Shown here: in pieces, positions 26,720 to 35,800 of the stretch
Position numbering within the stretch: position 1 is the first letter of the stretch
Layout of the letters: each line of letters opens with the position of its first letter
From: an uncultured Porphyromonadaceae bacterium
GTDB lineage: Bacteria > Bacteroidota > Bacteroidia > Bacteroidales > Muribaculaceae
Assembly (NCBI GenBank): GCA_947176755.1
Contig: CAMWRW010000013.1
Span: 1-38,418 of the forward strand
DNA length: 38,418 bases
Reading direction: 5' to 3'
The notes under the pieces: generated by a model
The model's input: the letters and a program-made list of their open reading frames with translations, nothing else
What the model was told of the DNA's origin: nothing
Database searches by the model: none
Position numbers and translations under genes: made by a program

Positions 26720-28652
26720 CGGCAGTGTCCGTCAGTTCGAGAATGGCACGACTCCGTTTCAGGTTGCCGAGAGCATCAGTCCGCGTTTTGCCGCTGATGT
26801 CCTCGCGGCTAAGGTGAACGGCGAGGAATGGGATATTTCCCGTCCTATCAGCGAGGATGCCACTGTCGAACTTTTTAAATGGGATGACCCGGAAGGCAAG
26901 CATGCATTCTGGCATTCCTCCGCTCACCTCCTTGCCGAGGCTTTGCAGGAACTCTTCCCCGGAGTAAAATTCGGTATCGGACCCGCCGTGGAAAACGGTT
27001 TTTATTACGACATCGATCCGGGTGAACATAAAATCACTTCGGAGGACTTCCCCCGCATAGAAAAGAAAATGCTTGAGCTTGCCCAGCGCAAAGCTCCCAT
27101 CGTCCGCGCTGATATCGCCAAGAACGATGCGCTCAAGATGTTTGGTGACCGTGGCGAACAGTATAAGTGCGAGCTTATCAGCGAGCTTGAAGATGGTCAC
27201 ATCACGACCTATACGCAAGGCTCCTTTACGGATCTCTGTCGCGGACCTCACCTGGCAAACACGGCCCCGATAAAAGCCGTGAAGATAACCTCGCTTGCAG
27301 GCGCCTATTGGCGTGGCGATGAAAAGAGGAATCAGCTCGTCCGCGTTTACGGCATCACCTTCCCCAAGAAGAAGATGCTCGATGAATACCTTCAGCTTCT
27401 CGAAGAAGCTAAAAAACGCGACCATCGCGTGTTGGGACGTGAGATGGAACTCTTCGCTTTCTCTCACACTGTCGGTGCAGGCCTCCCTCTTTGGCTCCCC
27501 AAAGGAGCTGCCCTCCGCGACCGCCTCGAACAGTTCCTTCGCAAAATCCAGAAGGAATATGGCTATCTTCAGGTGATCACTCCCCATATCGGAAATAAAG
27601 CACTTTATGTCACCTCCGGCCACTGGGCAAAGTATGGCAAGGATTCATTCCAGCCTATACATACCCCTCAGGAAGGGGAGGAATATCTTCTTAAGCCCAT
27701 GAACTGTCCGCATCACTGCGAGATCTACAAGGCAGCTCCGCGTTCTTACCGCGATCTCCCTCTGCGTCTCGCCGAATTCGGAACAGTCTATCGCTATGAA
27801 CAGAGCGGCGAGCTTCACGGTCTGACCCGTGTGAGAGGATTCACTCAGGATGACGCCCACCTGTTCTGTGCCCCCGAACAGATCAAGGATGAGTTCCTGA
27901 AGGTGATGGATATTATTCTCTACATCTTCAAGGCTCTTGATTTCAAAGATTTCGAGGTTCAAATATCACTCCGCGACCCCAAGAATAAAGAGAAATACAT
28001 CGGTTCGGATGAGAATTGGCATCTTGCCGAACAGGCCATAATCGAAGCGTGTGCCGAAAAGGGCCTCAAAGCCCGTCAGGTAGAAGGCGAGGCCGCATTC
28101 TATGGTCCGAAACTCGACTTCATGGTGAAAGATGCCATCGGTCGTCGTTGGCAGCTCGGCACAATCCAGGTTGACTACAACCTCCCCGAGCGCTTCGGCC
28201 TTGAATACACAGGCAGCGACAACCAGAAGCATCGCCCGGTAATGATCCACCGTGCTCCTTTCGGATCTATGGAGCGTTTCGTGGCCGTTCTTCTTGAGCA
28301 CACAGCCGGAAAACTTCCCCTCTGGTTGATTCCCGAGCAGTGTGCGATTCTCCCGATCAGCGAGAAGTTCAACGATTACGCCTACGAGGTGAAGCGCGCC
28401 CTTGAAAAAGAGGATGTGCGCGCAGTCGTTGACGACCGCAACGAAAAGATTGGAAAGAAAATCCGCGACAACGAGCTCAAGAAAATTCCCTACATGCTTA
28501 TCGTCGGCGAAAAAGAAGCCGAGAACGGAGAGGTTTCCGTGCGCAAACAGGGAGAAGGAGACAAGGGCACTATGTCAATCGCAGATTTTGCACGCATAAT
28601 AAATGATGAGGTGAAGGCCTCGACCTCTCCGGTGGAGCCTTCTGACAATTAA
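26697..28652 (+). CDS. thrS: Threonyl-tRNA synthetase
   Basis: 651 residues with the full domain order. The N-terminal TGS domain (1-62), editing domain with HSSAH (His73 and His77) and LCRGPHL, class II catalytic core with [11 protein letters not shown] (from Met335), [11 protein letters not shown], and [13 protein letters not shown], then a C-terminal anticodon-binding domain ([16 protein letters not shown]). It charges tRNA-Thr and clears Ser-tRNA-Thr. First gene of an operon in which infC follows 9 bp later. Confidence 0.99.
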   Translation: MINITFPDGSVRQFENGTTPFQVAESISPRFAADVLAAKVNGEEWDISRPISEDATVELFKWDDPEGKHAFWHSSAHLLAEALQELFPGVKFGIGPAVENGFYYDIDPGEHKITSEDFPRIEKKMLELAQRKAPIVRADIAKNDALKMFGDRGEQYKCELISELEDGHITTYTQGSFTDLCRGPHLANTAPIKAVKITSLAGAYWRGDEKRNQLVRVYGITFPKKKMLDEYLQLLEEAKKRDHRVLGREMELFAFSHTVGAGLPLWLPKGAALRDRLEQFLRKIQKEYGYLQVITPHIGNKALYVTSGHWAKYGKDSFQPIHTPQEGEEYLLKPMNCPHHCEIYKAAPRSYRDLPLRLAEFGTVYRYEQSGELHGLTRVRGFTQDDAHLFCAPEQIKDEFLKVMDIILYIFKALDFKDFEVQISLRDPKNKEKYIGSDENWHLAEQAIIEACAEKGLKARQVEGEAAFYGPKLDFMVKDAIGRRWQLGTIQVDYNLPERFGLEYTGSDNQKHRPVMIHRAPFGSMERFVAVLLEHTAGKLPLWLIPEQCAILPISEKFNDYAYEVKRALEKEDVRAVVDDRNEKIGKKIRDNELKKIPYMLIVGEKEAENGEVSVRKQGEGDKGTMSIADFARIINDEVKASTSPVEPSDN

Positions 28653-28661
28653 AGACGTTTA

Positions 28662-29384
28662 ATGGAGAAAAAACCACAGTTCGGCGGTCCCCGCCGACCC
28701 ATGGGCCCGCGTCCCCGGCCGGGACAGCGCCCTGTCCGAGGCGAACACCGCAACGACCCCCATGCAACTAACGAGTACATCCGCGCCAAAGAGGTCCGTC
28801 TCGTGGGCGACAATGTCGAGCAGGGAATATATCCCATCCAACAGGCTCTCAAAATAGCTGAGAAACTGGAACTCGACCTCGTCGAGATCTCACCGACCGC
28901 CGAGCCTCCGGTGTGCCGCGTGCTCGACTATCAGAAGTTTCTCTATCAGCAGAAAAAACGCCAGAAGGAACAGAAGGCCAAGGCTGCGAAAGTAGTTGTG
29001 AAGGAAATTCGTTTCGGCCCGCAGACCGACGACCATGACTATAACTTCAAGCTCAAGCATGCAATCGGATTCCTTCAGGAGGGATCGAAAGTGAAAGCCT
29101 ACGTTTTCTTCCGTGGACGTTCGATTCTCTTCAAAGAACAGGGCGAGGTGCTCCTCCTTCGATTTGCCAACGATCTCGAAGAATATGGCAAGGTGGAGAT
29201 GATGCCTGTCCTGGAAGGAAAGCGCATGTCGATCATGCTTTCTCCGCTCAAGGCCGCTTCCAAGAAGGAGGAGAAACGTCCCGAGAGCCGAAAGGAGCAA
29301 AAAGCCCGCGAAGCCTCGGAGAAAGCCAAAGGAGTGAATGCCGCTTCCGCTGAAAAAGCCGAAGAGACCCCTTCTGAAGACTAA
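28662..29384 (+). CDS. infC: Translation initiation factor IF-3
   Basis: 240 residues, longer than the typical 180. The N-terminal domain ([36 protein letters not shown]) and C-terminal domain ([39 protein letters not shown]) are complete. It adds a 25-residue Pro/Arg/Gly-rich leader before the domain and a charged Lys/Glu/Ala tail of about 45 residues. IF-3 guards initiator-tRNA selection on the 30S subunit. It starts at an ordinary ATG at 28662, unlike E. coli infC with its AUU start. rpmI lies 132 bp downstream. Confidence 0.98.
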   Translation: MEKKPQFGGPRRPMGPRPRPGQRPVRGEHRNDPHATNEYIRAKEVRLVGDNVEQGIYPIQQALKIAEKLELDLVEISPTAEPPVCRVLDYQKFLYQQKKRQKEQKAKAAKVVVKEIRFGPQTDDHDYNFKLKHAIGFLQEGSKVKAYVFFRGRSILFKEQGEVLLLRFANDLEEYGKVEMMPVLEGKRMSIMLSPLKAASKKEEKRPESRKEQKAREASEKAKGVNAASAEKAEETPSED

Positions 29385-29516
29385 CGACACAATAAGCGGC
29401 GGTTCCGACCGTTGACAAAAATACAGGCTCCTTTCCGGCTCGGGTCCGGATGGCGCTTTTAGAGACCGTAGGCACCACGTGCCGAGGTGAATATTAACAA
29501 CTAAAAACTAACAAAA

Positions 29517-29714
29517 ATGCCTAAAGTAAAGACCAATGCCGCTGCGAAAAAACGTTTCGCGCTCACCGGCACCGGCAAGATCAAAAGGAAACACGCTTAT
29601 CATAGCCACATCCTTACGAAGAAGTCCAAAAAACGCAAGAGAAATCTTGACCACACCGCTATCGTTGCTTCCGCTAACGAGCGTCAGGTGCGCGAACTTC
29701 TTAATCTTCGCTAA
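29517..29714 (+). CDS. rpmI: Ribosomal protein L35
   Basis: 65 residues, the normal size. [33 protein letters not shown] and [11 protein letters not shown] are the L35 signature. It is a small basic protein of the 50S subunit. The gene lies between infC and rplT in the usual order, separated from them by 132 and 127 bp, gaps that are long for this operon. Confidence 0.98.
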   Translation: MPKVKTNAAAKKRFALTGTGKIKRKHAYHSHILTKKSKKRKRNLDHTAIVASANERQVRELLNLR

Positions 29715-29841
29715 GCCGCGGCTAAGTCGCCATACGACGGCCTGAAAAAATCATCTTTTTTATTAACCGAGTGTCGAGCTCCGCAAGTGCATCCGGTCGG
29801 TCGACCATCAGATTGCCGCTCGCATTCAAAAAATCAAAAAA

Positions 29842-30189
29842 ATGCCAAGATCAGTAAACCACGTAGCATCACGTGCCAAAAGAAAGAAAATTCTGAAACT
29901 TACCCGCGGTTATTACGGCTCTCGCCGCAACGTCTGGACCGTAGCTAAGAACACCTGGGAGAAGGGTCTTACCTATGCCTACCGCGACCGAAAGCAGAAA
30001 AAACGTAACTTCCGCGCCCTTTGGATCCAGCGTATCAACGCTGCCGCTCGCAACGAAGGTCTTTCTTACTCGCAGCTCATGGGCCTTATCCACGCTGCCG
30101 GCATCGAGATCAACCGCAAGGTGCTCGCCGAACTCGCCATGAACAAGCCCGAGGCGTTCAAGGCTATCGTCGACAAAGTGAAGAAATAA
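29842..30189 (+). CDS. rplT: Ribosomal protein L20
   Basis: 115 residues. [36 protein letters not shown], and [20 protein letters not shown] are standard L20. It assembles early on 23S rRNA and in other bacteria represses its own operon by binding leader RNA. A 14-bp palindromic terminator follows 24 bp after the stop. Confidence 0.98.
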   Translation: MPRSVNHVASRAKRKKILKLTRGYYGSRRNVWTVAKNTWEKGLTYAYRDRKQKKRNFRALWIQRINAAARNEGLSYSQLMGLIHAAGIEINRKVLAELAMNKPEAFKAIVDKVKK

Positions 30190-30212
30190 TTGCGTTATGC
30201 TTATTTCGCAAC

Positions 30213-30240
30213 CGGGCGAATCCTTATAAGGATTCGCCCG
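30213..30240 (+). terminator. Terminator after rplT
   Basis: A 28-nt perfect palindrome, CGGGCGAATCCTTA and its exact reverse complement, begins 23 nt after the rplT stop. The usable stem is GGGCGAATCC with a TTATAA loop; only a weak T-rich tail follows. Confidence 0.75.
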
Positions 30241-30261
30241 TATTGTTAACAAGACTTAAAA

Positions 30262-30294
30262 TTGCGGATATTTCAAACTTTTTACCTAATTTTG
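30262..30294 (+). promoter_or_regulatory. Promoter of the RNA candidate after rplT
   Basis: TAATTTTG at 30287-30294 is a full -7 match; TTGC at 30262-30265 is a weak -33 at a 21-bp spacing. No gene start follows on this strand before the terminator at 30360-30395. Confidence 0.5.
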
Positions 30295-30298
30295 CGTA

Positions 30299-30400
30299 TA
30301 ACTAATAGGTGATTGTCGCAGACATTGCCTGTAAAATAATAGAACAATGCTATCGCGACAAAACGGAGCCGAGGTCGAGGCCTTGACTCCGTTTTTCTTT
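30299..30400 (+). ncRNA. Small RNA candidate downstream of L20 (Bacteroidales-1-like by position)
   Basis: A transcript of about 100 nt is predicted from the -7 box at 30287-30294 to the terminator at 30360-30395. It contains TTGTCGC and GCGACAA arms that pair exactly around an inner CATTG/CAATG stem, then the terminator hairpin. No convincing protein is encoded. The Bacteroidales-1 RNA motif is reported as a promoter-to-terminator RNA often lying downstream of L20, which is exactly this position; the match in sequence is not checked. Confidence 0.5.
30360..30395. terminator. Terminator between the RNA candidate and the nitroreductase gene
   Basis: AAAACGGAG (30360-30368) pairs with CTCCGTTTT (30387-30395); the plus-strand T-run (TTTTTCTTTTTA) follows directly. 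It can also end the convergent nitroreductase transcript, whose stop is at 30423. Confidence 0.75.
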
Positions 30401-30422
30401 TTATTTGTATGTGACTTGATTG

Positions 30423-31175
30423 TCAGTGCTTTACGTTATATCCCTGATCTTTTAAATAGTCAAGGATGCGGTAATGCATCGCGTGGTCGTAATATGAAAG
30501 GATATGCGCGACCCAATCGTTATCAGTGGTGCCTCCGGAACGCGTGCGGTTGTAATGCTTCACGACCTCATCGTATGCCTCAAGTTCTTCTACCATCTTC
30601 TCTTCATCCCGGCGGTAATGATTGCGGTGGAACACGAGTGATGAAGGCTGCTTAGGCTTCAGGTCGGGATGTTCGCGGGGAACACCCAGTGCGAGGCCGC
30701 AGACTACGAACACTCCTTTAGGAAGTTGCAGAAGCTCGGCAACCGCGCGAGGATCGACCGTGCGAAGATAGCCGACGCAATTGGAGCCTAATCCGGCGGC
30801 CTGTGCGGCCACGACAGCGCTCATCATTGCCAGGGAAGCGTCGATTATACCAATCGTCACGCCATCCATCGTGTCCGTGAAGGGTGGCATCTGCAACCCC
30901 TTCTTTTGGGCGAGAAGGGAAATCTTATTATAGTCCGAGCAAAAGATGAGAAGACGGTTGCAGGTCTTGAGTTGTTTCTGGTTGGTAAGCTCGTAGAGTT
31001 TTTCTTTGAGTTCCTGATCGTCGATGTCGATTACGGAAAATTGCTGACCGTTGTAGGAGGTCGGTGTGTTTTCCACGGCTCTGTAGATAAACTCCATCGT
31101 TTCGGCCGGTATGGCCTCGCGTTCGTAACGGCGCACGCTCGTGCGTTCGAGCAATGATTCTTTTACATCAAGCAT
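30423..31175 (-). CDS. Nitroreductase family protein
   Basis: 250 residues. The FMN-binding start ERTSVRRYE (about 10-18), NTPTSYNGQQFSVIDI, LASNCVGYLRT-like 'GLGSNCVGYLR' and LALGVPREHPDLKPKQP fit the NfsA/NfrA-type flavin reductases, which use NAD(P)H to reduce nitro compounds or quinones. The C-terminal part (SGGTTDNDWVAHILSYY) is an unusual extra helix region. No partner genes are adjacent; an orphan terminator lies just upstream of its start. Confidence 0.92.
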   Translation of the reverse strand: MLDVKESLLERTSVRRYEREAIPAETMEFIYRAVENTPTSYNGQQFSVIDIDDQELKEKLYELTNQKQLKTCNRLLIFCSDYNKISLLAQKKGLQMPPFTDTMDGVTIGIIDASLAMMSAVVAAQAAGLGSNCVGYLRTVDPRAVAELLQLPKGVFVVCGLALGVPREHPDLKPKQPSSLVFHRNHYRRDEEKMVEELEAYDEVVKHYNRTRSGGTTDNDWVAHILSYYDHAMHYRILDYLKDQGYNVKH

Positions 31176-31205
31176 ATCTGTTAATTTAAGGTTTTATTAC
31201 GGATT

Positions 31206-31247
31206 AAAAAAAAGCCGGCGATATGCTTGGAAAGCAACCGCCGGCTT
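31206..31247 (-). terminator. Intrinsic terminator of the minus-strand RNA candidate
   Basis: On the minus strand AAGCCGGCG (31239-31247) pairs with CGCCGGCTT (31212-31220), with an inner GCTT/AAGC pairing, followed by an 8-nt T-run (31206-31213). It is a textbook terminator, but the only gene upstream of it on this strand is the RNA candidate. The nitroreductase begins 30 bp further along. Confidence 0.85.
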
Positions 31248-31509
31248 CTATAAGAACCACATCAAAGGGATAGTGACGAAACTCCGAACGACAGGTTTTG
31301 AGGGCTTGCCAATCTTTGTAATCCCCCGTGGCCTCAAAGGCCAACGTCTTGCGACGTGGGGCCCGCCATTGACGGGCAAGCTTGTCTCGGCATTTCTTTT
31401 AATTTGATGAGTTTCCCAATCGACTTTGATGTGGGTTTTTTCATTCATTCCGACGGGGCCGGGAATCTCTCTCGTTTGAGGGAGGGTTTCCGTCGCCCTT
31501 CGTAATCAT
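31206..31509 (-). ncRNA. Structured ~300-nt non-coding RNA candidate
   Basis: A transcript of about 304 nt is bounded by an exact promoter (31514-31545) and a perfect terminator. It folds into nested long-range stems: 11 bp (31424-31434 with 31257-31267), 7 bp (31409-31415 with 31278-31284) and 7 bp (31375-31381 with 31304-31310), enclosing three short hairpins. A separate 5' hairpin uses CGACGG and CCGTCG near 31455-31495. The rod-with-bubble shape is 6S-like, but I find no diagnostic 6S, tmRNA, RNase P or SRP sequence. A 66-codon ORF is open on the same strand, but its translation looks random. This RNA accounts for most of the 465-bp gap 31176-31640; the rest holds only a small hairpin at 31619-31632. 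Confidence 0.65.
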
Positions 31510-31513
31510 AACG

Positions 31514-31545
31514 CAAATATAGCGTCTCAGGTTTATATTTCCAAA
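31514..31545 (-). promoter_or_regulatory. Promoter of the minus-strand RNA candidate
   Basis: On the minus strand TTTG (31542-31545), a 20-bp spacer and TATATTTG (31514-31521) match the consensus exactly. The predicted start is near 31509. Confidence 0.85.
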
Positions 31546-31640
31546 TCCGGCCTCGATTTTCTTCGCTTTTCCCCCGGAGCCGAACCGTGGGATGCCGGAT
31601 GAAGGAGAGAAATGAAGGCTGCCTTCAGGCAGATCGGAGC

Positions 31641-33224
31641 TTAAAATTCGCTCGAAAAATGAAAACGTATTTTCGGAAAGTCGCTCTGGGCCATCTGAAG
31701 AACATAGTTGCTGTCGGCCAGGAAAACATCCCGTCCCTCCTTATCGGTGGCCATAAACTGAGCCTTCCGTTTCTTGAAGGCGGCGAGCGCTTCGGCATCA
31801 TCGCTCTCGATCCAGCAGGCTTTGTAGAGGCTTATCGGCTCCCAGCGGCACTGCGCTCCATATTCATGCAGTAACCTGTACTGGATAACTTCAAACTGAA
31901 GCTGGCCGACTGTGCCGATAATTTTGCGGCCGTTGAATTGGTTGGTAAAGATCTGTGCGACTCCTTCGTCCATCAGCTGGTTGATTCCTTTTTCAAGCTG
32001 TTTGGATTTCATCGGGTCGGCATTCTCGATATATTTGAACATCTCGGGCGAGAATGACGGCAGTCCTTTGAAATGGATGGTTTCTCCCGAGCTGAGAGTG
32101 TCGCCGATTTTGAAGTTGCCTGTGTCGGGAATGCCGACAATGTCGCCCGGATAGGCTTCGTCGACAACGCTCTTTTTCTGGGCCATGAATGCGGTCGGGG
32201 CCGCGAATCGCATCTGTTTGTCGTGGCGTATGTGACGGTAATAGACGTTTCGTTCGAATTTGCCGGAGCATACTTTGACAAACGCGATGCAAGAACGGTG
32301 GTTGGGGTCCATGTTTGCGTGAATCTTGAACACGAAGCCTGTGAAACCCTCTTCATGAGGATCGATTTCACGTTCCTGAGCCACAACCGGGCGTGGAGCC
32401 GGGGCAATTTTTACAAAACAATCCAGAAGCTCCTTGACTCCGAAAGTGTTGAGCGCCGAGCCGAAGAACACGGGAGCAACCTCGCCGCGCAGATAGGCGT
32501 CAGTGTCGAATTCGGGATAGACTCCCTCTATGAGGTCGATGTCCTCGCGCAGTTTGGCTGCGTTATCGGTGCCAACGAGCTCATCCACAATCGGAGAATT
32601 GATGTCGTCGATTTCCACTCGCTCGCTCACTGTCTGCTTTGACGGCGTAAACAGATCAAGCCCATGTTCGTATATGTTGTAAACGCCTTTAAAACGTTCT
32701 CCCATATTGATAGGCCATGTAAGCGGACGGACGTTAATCTGCAGTTCTTTTTCAAGTTCGTCAAGAATGTCGAACGGGTCGCGACCTTCGCGGTCCATCT
32801 TGTTAACGAAGATGATCACGGGAGTCTTGCGCATACGACAGACTTCCATCAGGCGGCGTGTCTGGGTTTCGACACCCTTGGCGGCGTCGACCACGATAAT
32901 CACGGAGTCGACGGCCGTAAGCGTGCGGAATGTGTCCTCGGCGAAATCCTGGTGGCCGGGAGTGTCGAGGATATTGATTTTATAATCGCCGTAGTTGAAG
33001 CCCATCACGGAGGTGGCGACGGAGATTCCGCGTTGTTTCTCGATTTCCATCCAGTCGGATGTGGCTGTCTTTTTGATTTTATTGCTCTTCACCGCTCCCG
33101 CCACATGAATTGCACCTCCGAAGAGAAGGAGCTTTTCGGTGAGGGTCGTTTTTCCTGCATCCGGGTGGGAGATGATGGCGAACGTGCGCCTGCGGGCTAT
33201 CTCTTTATTCAGTTCTTCCGACAT
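31641..33224 (-). CDS. prfC: Peptide chain release factor 3
   Basis: 527 residues. GTPase motifs: [11 protein letters not shown] (18-28, P-loop), the switch segment [33 protein letters not shown], and [13 protein letters not shown]. Domains II and III follow ([39 protein letters not shown]). RF3 recycles RF1/RF2 after peptide release. The stop is at 31641, and rfbD lies 53 bp upstream in the same direction. Confidence 0.98.
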   Translation of the reverse strand: MSEELNKEIARRRTFAIISHPDAGKTTLTEKLLLFGGAIHVAGAVKSNKIKKTATSDWMEIEKQRGISVATSVMGFNYGDYKINILDTPGHQDFAEDTFRTLTAVDSVIIVVDAAKGVETQTRRLMEVCRMRKTPVIIFVNKMDREGRDPFDILDELEKELQINVRPLTWPINMGERFKGVYNIYEHGLDLFTPSKQTVSERVEIDDINSPIVDELVGTDNAAKLREDIDLIEGVYPEFDTDAYLRGEVAPVFFGSALNTFGVKELLDCFVKIAPAPRPVVAQEREIDPHEEGFTGFVFKIHANMDPNHRSCIAFVKVCSGKFERNVYYRHIRHDKQMRFAAPTAFMAQKKSVVDEAYPGDIVGIPDTGNFKIGDTLSSGETIHFKGLPSFSPEMFKYIENADPMKSKQLEKGINQLMDEGVAQIFTNQFNGRKIIGTVGQLQFEVIQYRLLHEYGAQCRWEPISLYKACWIESDDAEALAAFKKRKAQFMATDKEGRDVFLADSNYVLQMAQSDFPKIRFHFSSEF

Positions 33225-33277
33225 TGGGTTATGATTTCTCTTTGTTTGCTATTGGCTTGATTCCTGAGAAGGGAGTC

Positions 33278-34138
33278 TCAGGCATCGGTATCGAGCGCTT
33301 TGACACAGTCGCGCAGCGAGTCTCGCCAATAGGGGATTGTGAGCGAATATGTTTTTTTAATCTTGTTTTTGCTCAACACGGAGTAGGAGGGCCTTTTTGC
33401 CCGGGTCGGATACTCGGCGGTCGAGACAGGCATGACTTCCGTTGACTTCCCTGCAAGCTCGAAGATGGCTTTCGCGAAGTCATACCATGAGGCTGCCCCT
33501 TCGTTGCTAAAATGGTAGATTCCGGGTTTCCAGGCGGAGCTTTTGGCTATGAGATGGATTGCCTTCGCAAGATCGCCGGCGTAAGTCGGAGTGCCGATCT
33601 GGTCGCTGACCACTTTGACGTCCTTCTTTTCTTTGGCCTGACGAAGCATGGTCTTTACGAAATTCGAACCGAATTCGGAATATAGCCATGCCGTGCGGAT
33701 AATGACCGAGTCGGGACAGAAGGAGGTGAGCAGGGCTTCCCCTTCAAGTTTGGTACGTCCGTAGATGCTTGTGGGATATGGCTCATCTTTTTCCGTGTAG
33801 GGGCGATAGCCTTGGCCGGAAAAGACATAGTCGGTCGAGATGTGAATCACGCGTGTCCGTGTGCGGGCTGCTGCCCGCGCAAGATGGCCCACCGCATTGG
33901 TGTTGAGGGCAGCCGCCTTGAGCTCGTCGCTCTCTGCTTGGTCCACGGCTGTATAGGCGGCGCAGTTCACAACAAGGTCGAACCGCCCGTCGGTCATGAA
34001 ACGGTCCACGGCAACGGGGTCGGTCACATCAAGCGTCGATACGTCGGTATAGACCGTTTCCAGTTCGGGGTCTTTATCGAATTCACATCGAAGCGAACAG
34101 CCTAACTGGCCGTCTGCACCGGTGATTAATACTTTCAT
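33278..34138 (-). CDS. rfbD: dTDP-4-dehydrorhamnose reductase
   Basis: 286 residues. Short-chain dehydrogenase fold: ITGADGQLG (5-13), STDYVFSG (101-108), and catalytic Tyr126 and Lys130 in SIYGRTK. GTPTYAGDLAKAI and GIYHFSNEGAASWYDFA are typical RmlD segments. It catalyses the last step of dTDP-L-rhamnose synthesis for surface polysaccharides. The rest of the rml pathway is not in this window. Its neighbours are DUF4924 (75 bp upstream) and prfC (53 bp downstream). Confidence 0.95.
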   Translation of the reverse strand: MKVLITGADGQLGCSLRCEFDKDPELETVYTDVSTLDVTDPVAVDRFMTDGRFDLVVNCAAYTAVDQAESDELKAAALNTNAVGHLARAAARTRTRVIHISTDYVFSGQGYRPYTEKDEPYPTSIYGRTKLEGEALLTSFCPDSVIIRTAWLYSEFGSNFVKTMLRQAKEKKDVKVVSDQIGTPTYAGDLAKAIHLIAKSSAWKPGIYHFSNEGAASWYDFAKAIFELAGKSTEVMPVSTAEYPTRAKRPSYSVLSKNKIKKTYSLTIPYWRDSLRDCVKALDTDA

Positions 34139-34213
34139 GGATTCAGGGATTTATTTTGAAGAATGGCTTGATTGGTTTTTAATTCAGGCAGGATAAGCTC
34201 CGGCTCGCATTTA

Positions 34214-34762
34214 TTAATCTTTGAACAATTCGTTATTATAATCTTTCTTGTAATAGCCTGCGAGCATTGCGAGAAATTTGGAAATCTGTCGGGTGGCGGC
34301 CGCCGTTTCTTCCGACACTTCCTTCCCTTGAAGGCGCAGCATCAGAAGTCCGTAGAGGGCATCGAAGCAAGTTTCGATCTCATCCTTTTTATTTTCACCT
34401 GCTTTGGCGCGCAATTCCACAATATATGGCAGTGTGTTGTAGTATTCCGCGGCATACCGGGCGAATTGGGGATCGTTCAACAGTCGGCGGTGAAGCTGCT
34501 CGATGTCGGAAAGCGTGTTGCGGTTAAGCTGAAGATGGCCTTTGTCGGTCACTCCCTCACGTCGCATCATGTCAATCAGCGACTCATACCATTCGTGCAT
34601 CTCCCTGCGCTGTTGCTCGCTCAGGTCTGTATGGCGGTCGATGATCTCCCGGTCTATTCGGTCGATGTCAAGGCTGTAGGCCCGGATTAGATCTTCTATC
34701 TGCCACATATATAGCAAATATTCCGCGATGTTCTCTCTCTTTTTTGCCGATGCTGTGATCAT
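34214..34762 (-). CDS. DUF4924 family protein
   Basis: 182 residues, all-helical and charged, with no signal peptide: MITASAKKRENIAEYLLYMW, LSEQQRREMHEWYESLIDMM, DIEQLHRRLLNDPQFA, and AATRQISKFLAMLAGYYKKD. From memory this is the Bacteroidetes DUF4924 family, of unknown function, often next to rfbD and prfC. It is the first gene of that operon, downstream of a strong promoter. Confidence 0.85.
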   Translation of the reverse strand: MITASAKKRENIAEYLLYMWQIEDLIRAYSLDIDRIDREIIDRHTDLSEQQRREMHEWYESLIDMMRREGVTDKGHLQLNRNTLSDIEQLHRRLLNDPQFARYAAEYYNTLPYIVELRAKAGENKKDEIETCFDALYGLLMLRLQGKEVSEETAAATRQISKFLAMLAGYYKKDYNNELFKD

Positions 34763-34797
34763 TTTCTTTTACGGGGCTCTTAGCCTCTCCTCAGATG

Positions 34798-34829
34798 CAA
34801 AATTACTATTTTTTGAACACACTTGCAAA
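34798..34829 (-). promoter_or_regulatory. Promoter of the DUF4924-rfbD-prfC operon
   Basis: On the minus strand TTTG (34826-34829), a 20-bp spacer and TAATTTTG (34798-34805) match the consensus exactly. The predicted start is near 34794, giving a leader of about 30 nt before the ATG at 34762. Confidence 0.85.
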
Positions 34830-34966
34830 TAAGGCCCGTTCGCTTCCCTTGGGATATTTTTAACCTTACTATGAACCTTGTCGTCGTTGTGACGTTTTAG
34901 TGGCACAAAGCTATCGGCTTTTTTTATATAACGTTATTCCCGATAACCCCGCCAACCGGAATATAT

Positions 34967-35800
34967 ATGGTGACGATACGGTATGTCTGGCACGCCTCTT
35001 TCCTTGTGACGCTTCCCGATATGGCGTTCCTGTTTGACTTCTGGAAAAATCCGGAAGGCACGTCGCGTTTTCCGGAACTCCCCCGAGGAGTAGCCACAGA
35101 TATCCCTTTATATGTCTTCGTGAGCCATGCTCATAAGGATCATTTCAATCCTTGTGTGTTCGACCTGGCGGCCCTGAATGAAAGCGTAAGGTTGATCATT
35201 TCGAAGGATGTGGCCCGGATGTCGCGCCACAGGCTGAATCCGGATTCGGCTTATAGGGGACTTAAGGTGCCTCCGCAACGAGTGTCGGTGGTCAAAGCGG
35301 GAGATAATATCTCTTTCCCCGGTCTTGACGTGAGGGTTTACGGCTCGACAGATGCCGGCAACTCTTATATGCTTGAAACGGGAGGAATGAGGTTTTTTCA
35401 CGCGGGCGACCTTAATGCCTGGATTCTTCAGGGAATGGGGGAGGCCGAGCAAAGGGAGGCGCGATGTAAATTCAAGACTGTGGTGGAGGAGATTGTTGAA
35501 GGAGAACGACGGTCGCTCCTGATGAATGGTCAGGAGAGCCCGATTGAAGCGATGTTCTTCCCCGTCGACCGCAGGATTGGCCCCGCCTTTTCTGAAGGAG
35601 CGGAAGAAATGGTGGCCCGGTTTGCTCCGCGTCGCTTTCTGCCCATGCATTTCTATCCTCTTAAGGAGGTCAATGTAGATTATCAGCTCGAAGGGGCAGC
35701 CATCTTCGCCATGCGCCTGCCGGAAGATTCGCAGACAGAGGTCGCTATACTTTCCCGCCCCGGCGATATCTTGTCGTTTCCCGCCCGCAAAGGGATGTGA
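34967..35800 (+). CDS. Metallo-beta-lactamase fold hydrolase
   Basis: 277 residues. The metal site SHAHKDH (53-59, HxHxDH) is intact, with GMRFFHAGDLNAW supplying the later His and Asp and FLPMHFYPLKEV the C-terminal His. It starts with VWHASFLVTLPDMAFLFDFW, a form seen in UlaG-like hydrolases. The substrate is unknown. It has its own upstream region of about 200 bp shared with the divergent DUF4924 gene; I see no clear TAnnTTTG box for it. The sigma factor gene lies 202 bp downstream. Confidence 0.88.
   Translation: MVTIRYVWHASFLVTLPDMAFLFDFWKNPEGTSRFPELPRGVATDIPLYVFVSHAHKDHFNPCVFDLAALNESVRLIISKDVARMSRHRLNPDSAYRGLKVPPQRVSVVKAGDNISFPGLDVRVYGSTDAGNSYMLETGGMRFFHAGDLNAWILQGMGEAEQREARCKFKTVVEEIVEGERRSLLMNGQESPIEAMFFPVDRRIGPAFSEGAEEMVARFAPRRFLPMHFYPLKEVNVDYQLEGAAIFAMRLPEDSQTEVAILSRPGDILSFPARKGM

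Noticed and set aside
26691-27623. A 310-codon open frame on the minus strand opposite thrS
   Set aside because: It lies wholly within thrS, which is fully conserved; no promoter or family resemblance supports it.
31206-31509. tmRNA, RNase P RNA or SRP RNA as the identity of the RNA candidate
   Set aside because: I found no tmRNA tag frame or CCA-type ends, no RNase P core motif of the GAGGAAAGUCC type, and no SRP tetraloop/symmetric-loop sequence.
31619-31632. CTGCCTTCAGGCAG palindrome after prfC as a terminator
   Set aside because: The stem is only 5 bp with a 4-nt loop and no T-run, so it is too weak to call.
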